Shown here one piece after another: positions 1 to 13,800 of a DNA stretch of 64,000 bases. Below the pieces are notes generated by a model, which did no database searches, was not told where the DNA came from, and saw only the letters and a list, made by a program, of their open reading frames with translations. The DNA is from Ascaris suum (lineage: Eukaryota > Nematoda > Chromadorea > Rhabditida > Ascarididae). A program made the position numbers and the translations under genes. Every line of letters starts with the position of its first letter. Positions within the stretch are counted from its first letter, which is position 1. The stretch covers positions 7,421,703 through 7,485,702 of the forward strand of contig CM024183.1 in the NCBI GenBank assembly GCA_013433145.1, in the 5' to 3' direction.

Positions 1-172
1 TGGACATCATCGCCATAAGTGGCCATCTTCCAATGCATCAGATATCTTAAGTTAGGACACTTAGAGATCAGGTGAAGTAATCATCAATTTACACCTGAAT
101 GAATCATGAAAAAGCTTCTTTCATAAAAGTTAATAGCGATGTTCTCGTAACACTTATATGAATCCATTTTAG

Positions 173-3100
173 AAATGAAGAACAACGTTTGCAAATTGCA
201 AGATTGCAAGCGGAAATTCAGCACCTTCAACAACGCTATCAAATCGATATGCATGATAAGGATCGACTTAACCAAAATCGAGAAAAGGTTTGTTATCTTA
301 GGCGTTTTGCAATACAAATTACGATAGTTTTAGCTGTTAACAATTGCAATTTTGCAAATCCTAACTTGAAAAGCCGTGAACGTGCACAGTTTCTATGTTT
401 ATCTGTAGGTTTGTCCGCAGATTTCATCTGGGAAATAATTGATGCAAGAATTGCCCAAATTTGGAGCGTAATGCATAGCATACGTTGGCCTAATACAACA
501 TTTCTCAAGGCAATCAATTATCTTCTGAATAGATTCGAAAATTCCCAAATTTATGGGAGAATTTAATGTTGGCCTGCGGGAAAAGGCAATTATTTAAAAA
601 CGGTTGATATGAAGCCTTATCACTTGAAACAACAGTGCATTATTTAAAACGTTTAGATGCTTGTTGGCAGCTACAAAATTGGCTATTCTGATGGGCGTAT
701 CGCAAAATGCAGTTTCGTGTTATGTTCTTTTTCTTATTGCTTCGACCGAATTGAATTAAACCGAACCGCGATATGCTATAAGATTCCTCTTTGTATGCAA
801 ATTTTTTAGGCATTTGTGAGATCGGTTAACAGGCTTGAAAATTGACTTCACTGATCACACATTTGAAACAACCACAACATATATTCATGCTCCATTTCTT
901 CACAATGCGTCTTTACCACTGCAGTTTTGTGAGAGCACATTTTTGAATTTTCAATTTCGTTCATTTTACTAGACTCATTCTAATATGCTTTGCAAAAAAA
1001 TTTTTGCAAATAATCGAAGCGCTAACCGCAAAATTGAACGAATTTTTCAAGAGTATGGGAAGAGGCTTATGATCGATCGACCTAGTAATTGCATAATGAT
1101 GTGAGTAACTTTTATAATGTAAGGTAGGTTCATTGAGCACGATCGAAAAAGCCATATTATAGCAACTAGCCTAGGACCTAGGACACTACTCGTATATGCA
1201 AGCTTATCCAGAAAAGAGTTTTCGAAGGCAATGTCGAACTACTAGACAACCACATCAAATCTGCAATTTAATATTAACTTCTTGTGGATCCTTGAAGAAC
1301 AAATGACTTTTGCGTTTTCAAATGTTTCAGTTGTGCAGTATAGAAGCTGCAGCAATCAATTTTGCAGACTGTGATCCCCATAGCATAGTCTTTCACCTTT
1401 ATTTTATTTTGATCATGGAATGCTTCATAATATTTATAATTCACTCGATTACTTCACAGTTAAACATCTGTCCTGCTATCTGGTCTAATAGACAGGATTA
1501 CAAAAAGAACACATGACTCGAGTTCTGTAGTGCACATTCTCACTTGTTGTGACTCGGGCCTAACAGGATAGCCGATTATATCACTGATATCCAGACAAGT
1601 GAATGCGCATGCCATTTAGCCACTTTTATATGTCGCTTAACCAACCTACCAGTTCTTTAATCTTCCAACAAAGAAAAACAAAATATCCCGAACATATTTT
1701 AGCCAATCTGACCACCCATGCAAATCTTCCACGAAAAATTCACTTTTCTCTTACCCGACTGATGTAAGTAGGAAGATAGGCTGATTTAGGTTGAAGGCAA
1801 CTTGTTTTTCACCTCGTTTAAGGTCTTTTTAAAGCTCAGGTATCGACGTTATCTGTAACATGGCGGTCAATCCGTTATGTGGATCATGCCCGCCAGATCC
1901 CACAAACCTTGCTTTCGTGAATCCCGAATTGAAACTATAGAAGGAGAGACACACAGACACATACAACACCGTCAAACTTGCAAAAGCAAAAGAAAAGTTT
2001 GATTAGAAAGACACATACAGACATCTACATAAGGACAGACACGCACATACAAACGTCGCCGAAAACATGCATTAGCAAAGCTTGTTTAGTTTTTCTACGT
2101 CGCCCACCAGCTCTCGTGCCACCCACCACGGTCCACCACTATTCTTCGATTTCAGTTATGCTCTAAGACATTTTGTGTGCAGTATACCACTTGTATAGAT
2201 CTATTAATGCCATATTCTGTTTTCGGCTGTCTGGTTGTTTTCTCTCCTCTGTTACTCATAGTTTATATCCAGCCATAAATTATGAACCTTACACTTCGAG
2301 TTTTTAAAGAAATGCCAAAAATGCAAACAAATTCATCTCATGAGCTTCAATAATGATGGAATATTTGCAAGTGAATTTCTTCATTTCAGCATTGTTGAGC
2401 GTTGTTTCATTTCCATTTTTAAGAGTTACTGCTCCATTTTCTTTTTGCAGAACCTTGCACAATATTTAAGTGAAGAGCAGAAAAGGATAATGGACCTTTG
2501 GGCGGAGCTCCAACAGGTACGCAGACAATTCGCCGACTATAAGGACCAAACGGCGAGAGAACTGAAAGCCCAGAGGGAGGAGTTCGCTCGTATGAGTCAG
2601 AATGTTGGTGGAGTTGTCCGAAAACTCAGCATTACCAGCATCGGGGTTCGTTTGTAATATCCTCTTGTTGAATGTAGGAAATAAATAGCCGACATTACGA
2701 ATTGAGTCCTATATCCATTAAAGTATACATCCACAAGTACCACCCCCAAACAACTCATAATTTCAGGCTACTTTTGATGACCTGAAATTATTTCCTGTCG
2801 ATTTTATTCTAGCTTATACCTCTTTTTTTGACAATTCTGCAGTCTCAAACAAGAGACATGACAAAAATTCCGCTATCCAAAAGCTTGACCAATCCGATTT
2901 CTAACTTTATGATGTAAGATATTGAGATCATATAATGCGAATAGAAATTTTGAATTTTATTGAAGAGAATCACCAATTTCTCTTCCTTTTCTATCTTTTG
3001 CCTGTTTAAAATATCTATTAAGTTATCAATTTATGCACTTGCAAGTTAACTTTGCCTAGATCACGCAAGTAAGTAGCCATGTATCATGAGAAAGGTATCA

Positions 3101-4349
3101 ACGAACCAGTATATATCGCAAAGGTGATGTCTTATTTCATATGGAAAGCTAATAAGCAGATAAAGCCAAATTCCTATAATCGATAGTTTTCGCTAAATTT
3201 TCGAATGATTTCAGGAGAACGGACATGATGCGGAAATTGTAGAAGCGATAAAACGCTTTAAGCAGATACAAACAATATCGACCGGTGCATCTGTTGACGA
3301 TTATAATGCACTTATGAAGAAGTTAGTTAGTTTTTTTTTAATGCAGAACCTATGGAACTTTTTTATTGTTGTAGAAATTGAAATTCAAAAATTCATCAAT
3401 GGAAATAGTTGAAATGCATCGCTAGATAAATGTTTAACACTTCAAATGAGAAAAAATGAACATGAATATATAATACTGATGATCAACTTATAAATATCAT
3501 AGTTATTGAAAAATGGGTAAAGTTAAAAGGTATGCCTTGATCCGATGCAATTGTTTTTCCCTGATTTCTCGTAAAAAGGGTTTCAATAATCATTTCTTCG
3601 TCGAAATCGTAAAAAATTTCTGCGCTAAGCAGTTGTCATATAAGAGCTAAAGAAATAAAGATTGATAAAGAGCCTCGTAGATTCCGCCTAAATTCCTCGT
3701 AAATTCATTCAGCAACTTTCAACGAAAATTCTTGCGCTAAAGACTCGTCATATAAGTAAGCTTTCTGATAGTCGGTTTGTTTGCTGATTAGAATGGGAGG
3801 ATAATATGAATTTCGGAAGGTCAAATGGCTCGCATCGTGAGAATTTTACATGATAGCATACTTTTTTTGCCCTAATCAAGCATCTGGTACTGGTACTTGG
3901 ATTCCATAAATATGCGATAAAGAGTTGCATAGATATTTCCATTGCTCATGAAGGTCCTTGATTAGTTCTCTTGCATTCTATCGCTCTCAAGATTTTTTTT
4001 TTGGGAAAGGGTAAAAGGAGAGCTGGGTAATAACTAGTGAGAAACAAGGATTGCAACCTTCCGCAGAAAAAGAAAGCATATTTCTGCTTTTTATTCTCAA
4101 GCCACTTTGTGTTTGATGAAGGCTGATATCAGTGAGGAATTAAAAAAGACTGCATTCCTGTGGCGTTTAAACTCAGGCCTAAGAAAGGAATAATTGAAGT
4201 TATAGCTTTAACATTAATATACTTACAGATATGAAGAAGCTATTGAGAGAATTGTTGAACTTGAAACGCTTGGCAGTGAAAGAGTTGGCAAAGATACGAC
4301 TCTTGATGTTGAACTCAAAAGAACAAAGGAGCGACTCACCGAATGTCAG
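173..4349 (+). CDS. paralog A exons 1-4: rootletin domain
   Basis: Exon 1 (173-287) opens with the second half of an Arg codon completed by A, giving [13 protein letters not shown]; its missing partner exon lies left of the window. Exon 2 (2451-2645, 65 codons) reads [10 protein letters not shown], then [15 protein letters not shown], and ends [15 protein letters not shown]. The L-W-x-x-x-x-x-x-R-x-x-F spacing matches the conserved rootletin domain of vertebrate CROCC. Exons 3 (3215-3321) and 4 (4229-4349) continue with YNALMKK and [10 protein letters not shown]. All four have phase-identical partners in paralog B at 49477-51295. The 2.2-kb intron 288-2450 holds an ACA-rich stretch and no exon that I can place. 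Confidence 0.92.
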
Positions 4350-7300
4350 GTATGTCACTTTTCTACTTTATCCTTCCTCAAAAATACGCGACAAGCCTCA
4401 GTGATAATCTTTTTTCTCGGGAATATGATTATGAATTAATTCGAGATTAATTTATTATTCGTTGCGCTATCGTGAATTTTACAGCTTCAAATAATATTTA
4501 TAATTTTTGCTATATTCTATTCTCGAGTATAATAGCACATCCAACAGGTACACTTGGTCCTGTAATAACACACCAAACAGATATACTTAGTTCATCGTTA
4601 CCTGTCTACACTGGAGATCTATATGCTTAGTTAAAGCGAACGATTGCAACACTTCCTTTTCCTATTCATTCGAAGCGTCACTGTTGTTTCCTAGTAAATA
4701 TTTCGCTCAGTGAAAATTTTATTTTAAGGAAGTGCTACGCAAGTTGCACTACCTAGCGAAGGAGCACGTCAGCAAAGTTAAAATCGAGAAGAGAGCTAGA
4801 TCACTTTCTCCAGGTTTTCCTTAATGTTTATCCTTGTTCAGTAGATAGCGACCAAACCAGTTTGAGTTCATTGACGAATATCAGAAATTATTCCGTCTGT
4901 TGAAATAGCTGAAATGAAGTGCCACCTAGAAAATAATAGCTCTCTGGAAAATGAGCTTTTGTATCGCTACTAGAGCTAATTTAGTCATTTTTTATTACAA
5001 TATTATTTGTCACATCCAAGATTACGCTAGATTTTCGAAAAAAAAAATAGAACTCCCAACAGAACTCTGACAGATCAAGGCAGCTTGACAATATCAAAGA
5101 ATCTATTTTCTTTTTGCACATATGCAACAATGTAGAGAAGACACATAAACGAGCTTTAATTAAGCTGGAACAAGCTTTGAATTATTTAGAGTTAAGTGGA
5201 AGATTTGAAAGGGATAAAATGTGCTGAGAGGAATATGGGAGTGGAAATGAGAAAGTGGCGGACTTAAAAAAACCTCTCACAATAAAATTCATTGATTTAA
5301 AAGTGCAGTGTTCTATTGCTCTTTGATGATTTATGATTCGGATAATCTCTATTGAAGGCGGTAATGTTGTACCATTGGAAGTTCTTCGTACAGTACGTAA
5401 CGTGATGCGTATGCATAGCACTGAAGTACAACAATTGGAACGCAAATTCAAGAATACTCAATTGGAGGTTTGTCAAAAATGACATCATCTCATCTTGTTG
5501 ACTAAAATTTTCTATTATGGGGCGTTTTTATTCATTTATGAAATCGTATCTGAAAAAAATTTTAGGTGCTTCTGATACAATTTGGCTCTATTTAAGAGGG
5601 AGAGAAAGAGAGAGAGAACGTTAAATTCAACTCAGAAATCACCGGAAATGGTGTGATGAAACTCGATGGATGAAATGTGAACCATAGGATGATTTCTTGT
5701 TCCATAAACGATGTTGGTTTATCAATTTCAAAACGAGCTAGAGACTGTAAAGGTGCTTCAAGTTTGTATTCACTATCGATCGGACTTTCGTTCTGTATCA
5801 ATGGGGTTATAGAAAAACGAATTTTTCACGGTAGATTTATAAGAGAAGATTGAGCATTTGAAATAAGAAGCCATTAGTTCGCCTAGTGCAAATTTTTCGT
5901 TGATAATCACTGAAAACGCATCTATGAATGAATGGCGATGTAATGCGAATATCACAACAGTCTCATATTCTGGCACGACTTGTGCTTTTGCTTTTCCGAC
6001 TCTCCCAATAGGGTTTAGCTCTGTCAATCCTTTAGATGCAACCAGTTATAATTTTTAATACAAAATAAGAAATTACGTGAGTAAAACAATGCATCTTATT
6101 TGATTGTCGGATTTTAGTGTGATTTTTATATGAGTATGCATCTTCATTGTTACTACTTTATTTTAGTAAAGATTCGAACAAAAATCGAGAATTTTTGAGT
6201 AAATAGAATCCATGTCGATAGATAATTGTTTGCGATTAGTCGACCGATATGGCTCAATTTCTTAGCGCTAGCGTCTTTTCTTGGGAAAACTATTGTATTT
6301 CTACGGCAATTAAATAGAACTTACATAGCAGATAAGATTTTTCAATGAATTCTTCTTCTTATATAGAAGGTTGAGAGTGCCCATATTAAAGTTTTCTGTC
6401 GATTTATCGAAAACAAGATTCCATTTCAGATGAGTGATTTAGCCGTTCGTTTTGAAGCTTCTGAAGAAACGCGCAAACGTGTGGAAAAACAACTTCTCGA
6501 TGCGAAAGCAGAAATCAGCATCCAGTTAGGCATTTCATAAAATTTCATTTAGATACTTTTGAGTGCAACCCAAAAATAGTATCGGATATAGCATTAAGGT
6601 TGTACTTTTTGATTCAGCAGAGATGAAGATGGTACAGTAGCACTGTTCCGATTGTATTTCTGCATCAGTGAACTTGATTTTTAACGCTGCGGCATAAGAC
6701 CTTTTTTTGGAATAGCATTTGCTAATGGTATACATAGAAATGCAGTGTACTAGGAAACATCACATTCACTTCATCTAAGGGAGTATCAAAGGATGTAACT
6801 CAACATCTAAACTAGCTCTATATGTTTCCCGTTGTTCCTGCTTTTTTCGTATCGCAAAATTTGCTTCACGTAGTTAGTACTCGACTGTAGATTCAAAAAA
6901 AATGAATAATCAGTATTATTTTAACGAATAAGTGTGTATTAATGCTGGACTTAATTTATAAAATTCAAGTCTAAATTATTTCAGTGAGAAAGCAGTCGAG
7001 AATGCGAATCGTGAAGTGCGACGTCTTGAAGATCGTCTACGTGCTTCAGAAGCTGAGAGAAGTGTTGCTGAAGCTGCTCGCGTTAAACTCGATGAAGAAA
7101 TTCATCGACTGAAGTTAATCATTGATCAAACGATTACAGATGGTGAACGAAAAGCACTCGAACAAATTGAAGCACAAAAACGAATCATCGAAGAGGAATA
7201 TAAAACGCATACTGCCGAATTAATGCGTCGTATAGATACACTTCAAGACGATAATAGACGACTTAAAGGAGATTTGAATACCATTAAGGAAAAATATAGA

Positions 7301-10300
7301 AATCTTGAAATTGAGTATAATACAACGCTGCGTAAAATCGATGAAAAGGATTTAGTAATTAAACGTTTGGAAGAGATTAAAGGAGACCTATTGAAAGATC
7401 TGGAAAAGCAACGTGCACGATTTGATGCTCTTACAAACGAATACGATCAGATTAAAGCGAATTATGACTCATCGACAAAGAGGATTACGGCGATGGAGAT
7501 GACGATCAAAGAATTGAAGCATGAACGTGATGAAATGAGGTTAGAGATTTGAATTTACTGTTAGTCATATAATTTACGAATTGAATGAAAAGCTGTAGAT
7601 TTCAGTCATTTTTCACTGAATTTGTCAATTTTGAGACTGTATTTGATGGACGATTGGCATTACAAGGAACTATCCCAATAAATGCTGTGGTTAACTTGGG
7701 CTCTTCGGGATGGCGAACGCAGATGTTACACTTTTTGGGGAGAACAGCTAGTTTTTAGAAATTACGTCGAACGTTTTGCACCCGCCGCTGATGATCCTGT
7801 CTTATTTCACAACAAGTTTGGAAGAACTACTCCTGAAATCAGGCCAAATGTTGGATATTTCCGGGGAATCCTCTAAGCCGAAACTTGAGTACCATCGTCC
7901 ACTCATCCATGTTCTTTACTGAACGACACCTTCGTTCTTAATGGGGTATCATATTGGTCCAGACGATTCCAAAATTGGCTTAAAATGGTACTTGGATGAT
8001 ATGCGCTGATGGATCGGATAAGCTTTTTTGTTGTCGGGGAGGGGAGGGTTGGAGATGGGGAAGGTGTTTTTTATATAGAGCAAAGTTTAAAGGAAAGCGA
8101 ATTGATTTGCGAGAGGCCGGAATTCACCTAACGGGCTCAGACCCTTTAAACATCGCCACAAATTTATGGTCACAATCGCCTCTCATGGTGAATGTTACAG
8201 TAAAAAATTTCAGCAAACAAAAAGAAGATCTTGCAAGGCAACTGGCTGACATTGCACATAAAATGGAACTCGAAACTAAGAAGAGAGAAGATATTGAAAA
8301 AGCCAACATACGTATGTACTTCATATATTTCTTCATTTGGCTATTTAGTTATTGCCACATTGCTATCAGTTAGAAAACCAAGAGACGTTAATAATTGAAT
8401 AGGGAGATGTTTATGTATGGACGTTTTAGAGTGGATGTATAGCCGACTGAAGCACTGGGTTGACTCACAATATGACAGTAAATTGTGTTATCTGAACATA
8501 AGATGAACTTTACATGATCAGCATTAAATACACGTAATAGGCAGAAAGGTGTGCTGATAAGATCAATGCGAATGAAAGGCAAGAAGTTTGGAATAGAAAC
8601 AATATCTCCCTTCCCTCTTATTTTCTCGCAAGAAGTGAGATTACTTGGAAAAGGATAGAGCGATTTGCACATTGCACGCATCAGTTTGATGCTTTTTTTT
8701 TTAAAACTACAATCGGTGATTGTCAATCCGATGATTTCCTGGATAAAAACTTTAGATTTTAGATGATGCAGTGATTTTTTGTCAAATATCTGGAGGCGTT
8801 AAGATACGATAGTGAATTTTTTAGTGGAATTTAGGAACGCAAAAAATGATTCAATCAACTGATTTAAACGGATCTTGAAAAGTGTTTACTTGGCAAATTT
8901 TGCTCCCCAAATTTCATATTTGCAGGTCATCTTAACGAAATTGAAAAATTGAAAGTACAAATTACCGAATATGAAGCGGAAGTGGCAATGTTACGACGTC
9001 ATAACGATGAGCTGGATACACAATTAAAGATGACTCAAGCAAAGATCGTAACACTCGAAAATTCACTCACTTCTGCACAGAAGGAAATCGTTAGCCTCAA
9101 CGAATTGAACGCCAAATTGCAGAAAGAAAAGAATGAAATTATGAAGTACGTTCCGTTTATTCGACTACGAATCTTTAGTGCCATTATTATTTTTATTGCT
9201 AAATACTCACTCCGAACAGGTATGTGCGTTTCATAAATTTGGATTGCTTATTAGACACAAGTAAATCTTTGCATTCATTACCTGTCGATGTGGCATAATA
9301 GGCATAATACCCCAGAAACATAGGTGCTATCCACATAAGTTATATAATTCACATATGAATATCAAGTTAATAAAGTTAGTGGAATGTAACACTGCTCTTG
9401 ATGAATTTAAAAGGTATAATGAAACTTGTGTTTTAAAGACTTTTATTTACTTGGTTTTTTTTTCATCACTCTTCTTCAGAGTCAATGCTAGAAAGACTGC
9501 AGATCAAATATGGAAAATATTTCCGTATATCTTTCATTAAAAAAAAATCAAATGCAAATAATGGGTTTTTTTTCAGTCTTAAGCAGAGGGCTGATCACGA
9601 CATTGACGTACTGAAAGAAAGACTGCGTAAATTGGAGCAAGAAATCGATAAACTTCACGCTGAGAATAAAGCTCTTCACGATAGCGAAGAGAAAGCAAAT
9701 ATAGCCTATAAAGAAGAGTCGAATAAAGTACATCTCCTACAACGAGAGCTACAGGAGGCAAAAGCAGAAATCGATGAGCTGAAAAGTTAGTACTATGAAT
9801 GATTTTTAACAATTCTTCATTCTTATCGAATAGTTTATTTATTTATTTATTTATTTATTTATTTGCACACCGTATAATCTGGAATAAAACCCAGGGGTTG
9901 TAATTTTCTAAAGATTTGCATAGAATTTTTCGAAAAGTTACTTATATTACATTTTTTCTTCCTCAGATAGGTTAGCTTCGAGGGAACGATTAATGCAAAT
10001 TATATGACATTTTATTGAATTATTTTCTAAAGGCAAGTGAGGTGATGATCCCTAATTTCATCGCTCTTATTCGTACCAATCTTCACATGAATCTTCTTAA
10101 TGTCTTTTGGAAATTTCGACAAGAAAATAGTTGTCCATGACGATGAAAATTCCTCCAGGCAAAAGTTGACATTTCTATTAGTTGATTGTTCCAAATATAC
10201 CCATTTTACATATCACTACAGAAATAATGCCATCGAACTTTTACTTTGAAATTGGAAGACATAAGAAATAAGTAAGTGAATCTTTTAACTCGTGTAATGT

Positions 10301-10790
10301 TTGATGTGTTATTCGATATGGTTTGATATGGAAAAGCAATAGTGTATTGAATTAATGCGGGAGAAAAACTGAAAAAATAAATGTCGAGATTTCAAATAAA
10401 CGCTAAAAGATCACTTTTGTTGACCAGTTTCGTAAAGAAATTTGCATAACTTATTCATGAAACTTCATCGAACTTGGTTGAATATGCTAATTAATAAATT
10501 ACTTATATTTTTTATTAATTTTTGGCAAATGCCGATTTACTTTGTAGAAAGATTGGCGCAAATGGACGAGGCCAATAAAGAGAGATTGGAACTTGCATTA
10601 CGCACAAAAACTCCAGGCAAGTTTGAAAAAATCTATTGTTCCTATTATTTTTATCCTCGCATAATCTTATTAAAATTGAATATTTATTATACAATTAAAT
10701 AATGGAAGGATCCTCGCCTCTGCATCTCTTTATGTTTGCCTTTTATTCTGCAGTTATATGGGAGTAATAAAATACGGGAGTAATAAAATG

Positions 10791-10869
<79 letters not shown>

Positions 10870-13800
10870 GTAATTTGTTTCATTGCTTTTAGTGGATTGT
10901 AATGTTTATTTTATTTTTTTATAGACTTCGGCGTCTATGATACAACATATATCACTGAAGCACGCGTTAAGGAGCTCGGCGATAAACATCGACTCGATAC
11001 TGAAAGACTCGAAAATGAAAGGGTATGCGTATACCAGCATATCTGATGTTGCATAAGAGCGCCATTTAGAGCAATAATTGAATATTTATGAGGATACTTC
11101 CAACGATCAAATTAATTGTTGTTTACCCGAGAAGGAAATGTTACCTGAAAGACTACTATAGTGAACCTATCGCCAAGAAAAAATAACTCATGAAATTTGT
11201 TTCAGTATTCATCCATGCTGTGCTCCTGGATATTCATGCCCTAGTAGTTGTTTAGAGCTTAAGACACTCACATTATTTTTAGGCGATATTGTTAAGTAAG
11301 TTAAAACTCTCTTTTGCTAATTCATTTTTCAAATTTACGTAGTCATTTTTAGAAAACACCGTTTCGCTTTTTATCATTTATAGGTTGAAAATTGGAATTC
11401 TGAGATAACCTGATATGTTATAGGATGAACTAGCAAGACGCCTTCGTTTGCTTGAGGATGAACTTGCTGAGAAACAACGTACGATTGATCGCCAGCATGC
11501 GGAAATCGACGAGCAGAAACGCCGATACGAGGCTGAAATCGAGAGGCTTAAGACCGAGTTGGCGAACCTTGAGACGAAATATCAGAATGAACTTGAAGAC
11601 GAGCGTGACCGTCATAGTCATGTATGTGTTATATTGATCCATTATTTGAATACGAATAGTAGGTTGCGCAATCCGAAACGGAACAATGTTTTCAAAAGCA
11701 CACTATCGAAGTGATGAGTTTCTTGGTTTCTTTATTAGGATTTCAGTAATGAATTCCACCAGTCGAACATCATTTATAATTTATGTAGTTTTTTTTGCAC
11801 TTTTTTTTTTCAAAACACGTTAAAATATGGCAAAAAAGTTCGATGGGAAAGTAAACCGCTTGATGTGACAATAAAGAATAACCCATCGGGCGATAAAGCT
11901 CATCCAAAAATATCTAGGAATTTGTTCCTTGACAATTAAATGTAGTCATCCTATGAAATGAAGTTTAAGACGAATTTATTTCATGTCAGTGCTTAGATAA
12001 GACATAAAATTTAGGCCTCAGAGTTCAAGTTGATATTTTAGCCGGTATTACAATTTTTGATACTATAAGAAAGTACAACAATTACAGGAGATTGAAGCAC
12101 TAAAGGCCGCAGAAGATGATCTTCGCAATAAAATTACTCATCTCGAAAAGAAATTACAAGAAGCGCTAAATAGAGAAAAATTGCTACAAAAAGAGATCGC
12201 TGAATGGGAAGAAAAATACGATACGTTGAACAAAGAAGTGCATAAACTTCGTGATGAAATCGAAACGATTCATCTTAATGCTGAAAAGGTAAACTTATAT
12301 TATTTGAAAACATTCGGTGCTTATATAAATGATTTTAGAAAATGAAGAAGTGATTTTCCCTTACTAAAGCAACTATTGATGCGAATTTATGATGGGTACA
12401 ATGAAAATAAGCTGCTTTATGAAGGTATAGTTTCATTGTGTTTATATCCGATCTATGCGTTACATATTTCTGCATATCTCCGGATTCTATATAAAACTTT
12501 CTTCGATATATTAAATGATATCCTTTGCATAATTCAATCATTGTTTCACATGAAGTCAGTTCACTTTGCAAATAGTTTCGGACAGGATAAAACCTTAACT
12601 ACGCCTAATATAACTTGGTTTTTCACTTATGAACTTCTAACTTTGTTGGACTAATTCCTGAAGTGCTTTGTGAATAATTGCAATACCTTAAATATGACCT
12701 GATTTCTTACGTGTCGGTACAATTTAACGTCTAAATCTCCTTCTATCTGGAATAAGTATATTCCAGATAGAAGAGGATGAAATTATCAAATCAATCGTTT
12801 TTCTAAATCGGAAGATTTCTTCCACGGTTCTTGTTGCATAAGCTACGCGCATCTATGGTAGATTTTTTTAAAGAGTCTACAGTTTATTTTTTTTCTAATG
12901 CATAATTAAACCTTATTTTAGGAGATTCAAAAATGGAAAACCGAAGCATTTACTGCACAAACCGAATTGAAGAATCTCGAAGCGGTTAATGAAACACTTC
13001 GCGCACAATTAGCAGCAGCGAATGAACGTGCCAATTCACTCAATAGAACAATTAACGAACAAGCCGCTAAAATAAAAGATCGTAAGGAAATAAAAATATA
13101 ATCCCAATAGTTCAAATTTTCAAATTTGCTTCATAGGAAATGCAATAATTCCCGCTGTGATGGAAGAAAAAAGATGTGTTGATTTCATTTTGACATAAAC
13201 GTTTAACGTTGTAGGCGATCGAAAAAACTCATCTGTTAATTAATCTTTGTTGTTTGGAACGAAGAGTTGATAGTCTCTGTCTATGAAAGAAAGGTATACG
13301 GGTTGATTGGTCGATTTCGAGTGTTTTCAGATTTTTGCACACTGCACGAAACGTTTCTGGGAACCACAACCAAAAAAGTATAATAACTATTCACTAATCC
13401 AACCCGTTATCAAATGAAAAGGTGAACTAACAAGAGCTGTTTAGGACTTAAATCAGAATTGCGGCCGTTTCTATGTTCAGTTTGTAAAAGACCATATGCC
13501 GAATCCCTACACATACGCATTTCCGGAATACAGACATAAGTATCAAATAGATCCAGTAGGATATGTGCAAATCATCAGGCGCTCAACAGGATCGATAAAT
13601 ACAATGGGTAATCGTAAAGCTGTCAGTAAGTGAGTGCGGATCTATATAAGGATGCTGGACAAGGAGTACATGCTTGGAGAAGAAATTTTTTTGTGTAGAA
13701 AAAAAGCTTTTATTGGTAGGGTGGTCATTTGGGAATGCTTTCTTATCATGCTTTCATCCGATTTTGGCAGTATCTTTAACGAGATGGATACTTGAAAGCA

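Noticed and set aside
7682..7876. Open frame in the intron after paralog A exon 8
   Set aside because: No recognisable motif and no matching splice sites; exons 8 and 9 join correctly without it.
8124..8336. - strand open frame over paralog A exon 9
   Set aside because: It is antisense to a conserved rootletin exon and has no independent support.
9382..9415. Short coil-like frame between paralog A exons 10 and 11
   Set aside because: Exons 10 and 11 join in phase without it, and paralog B has no counterpart.
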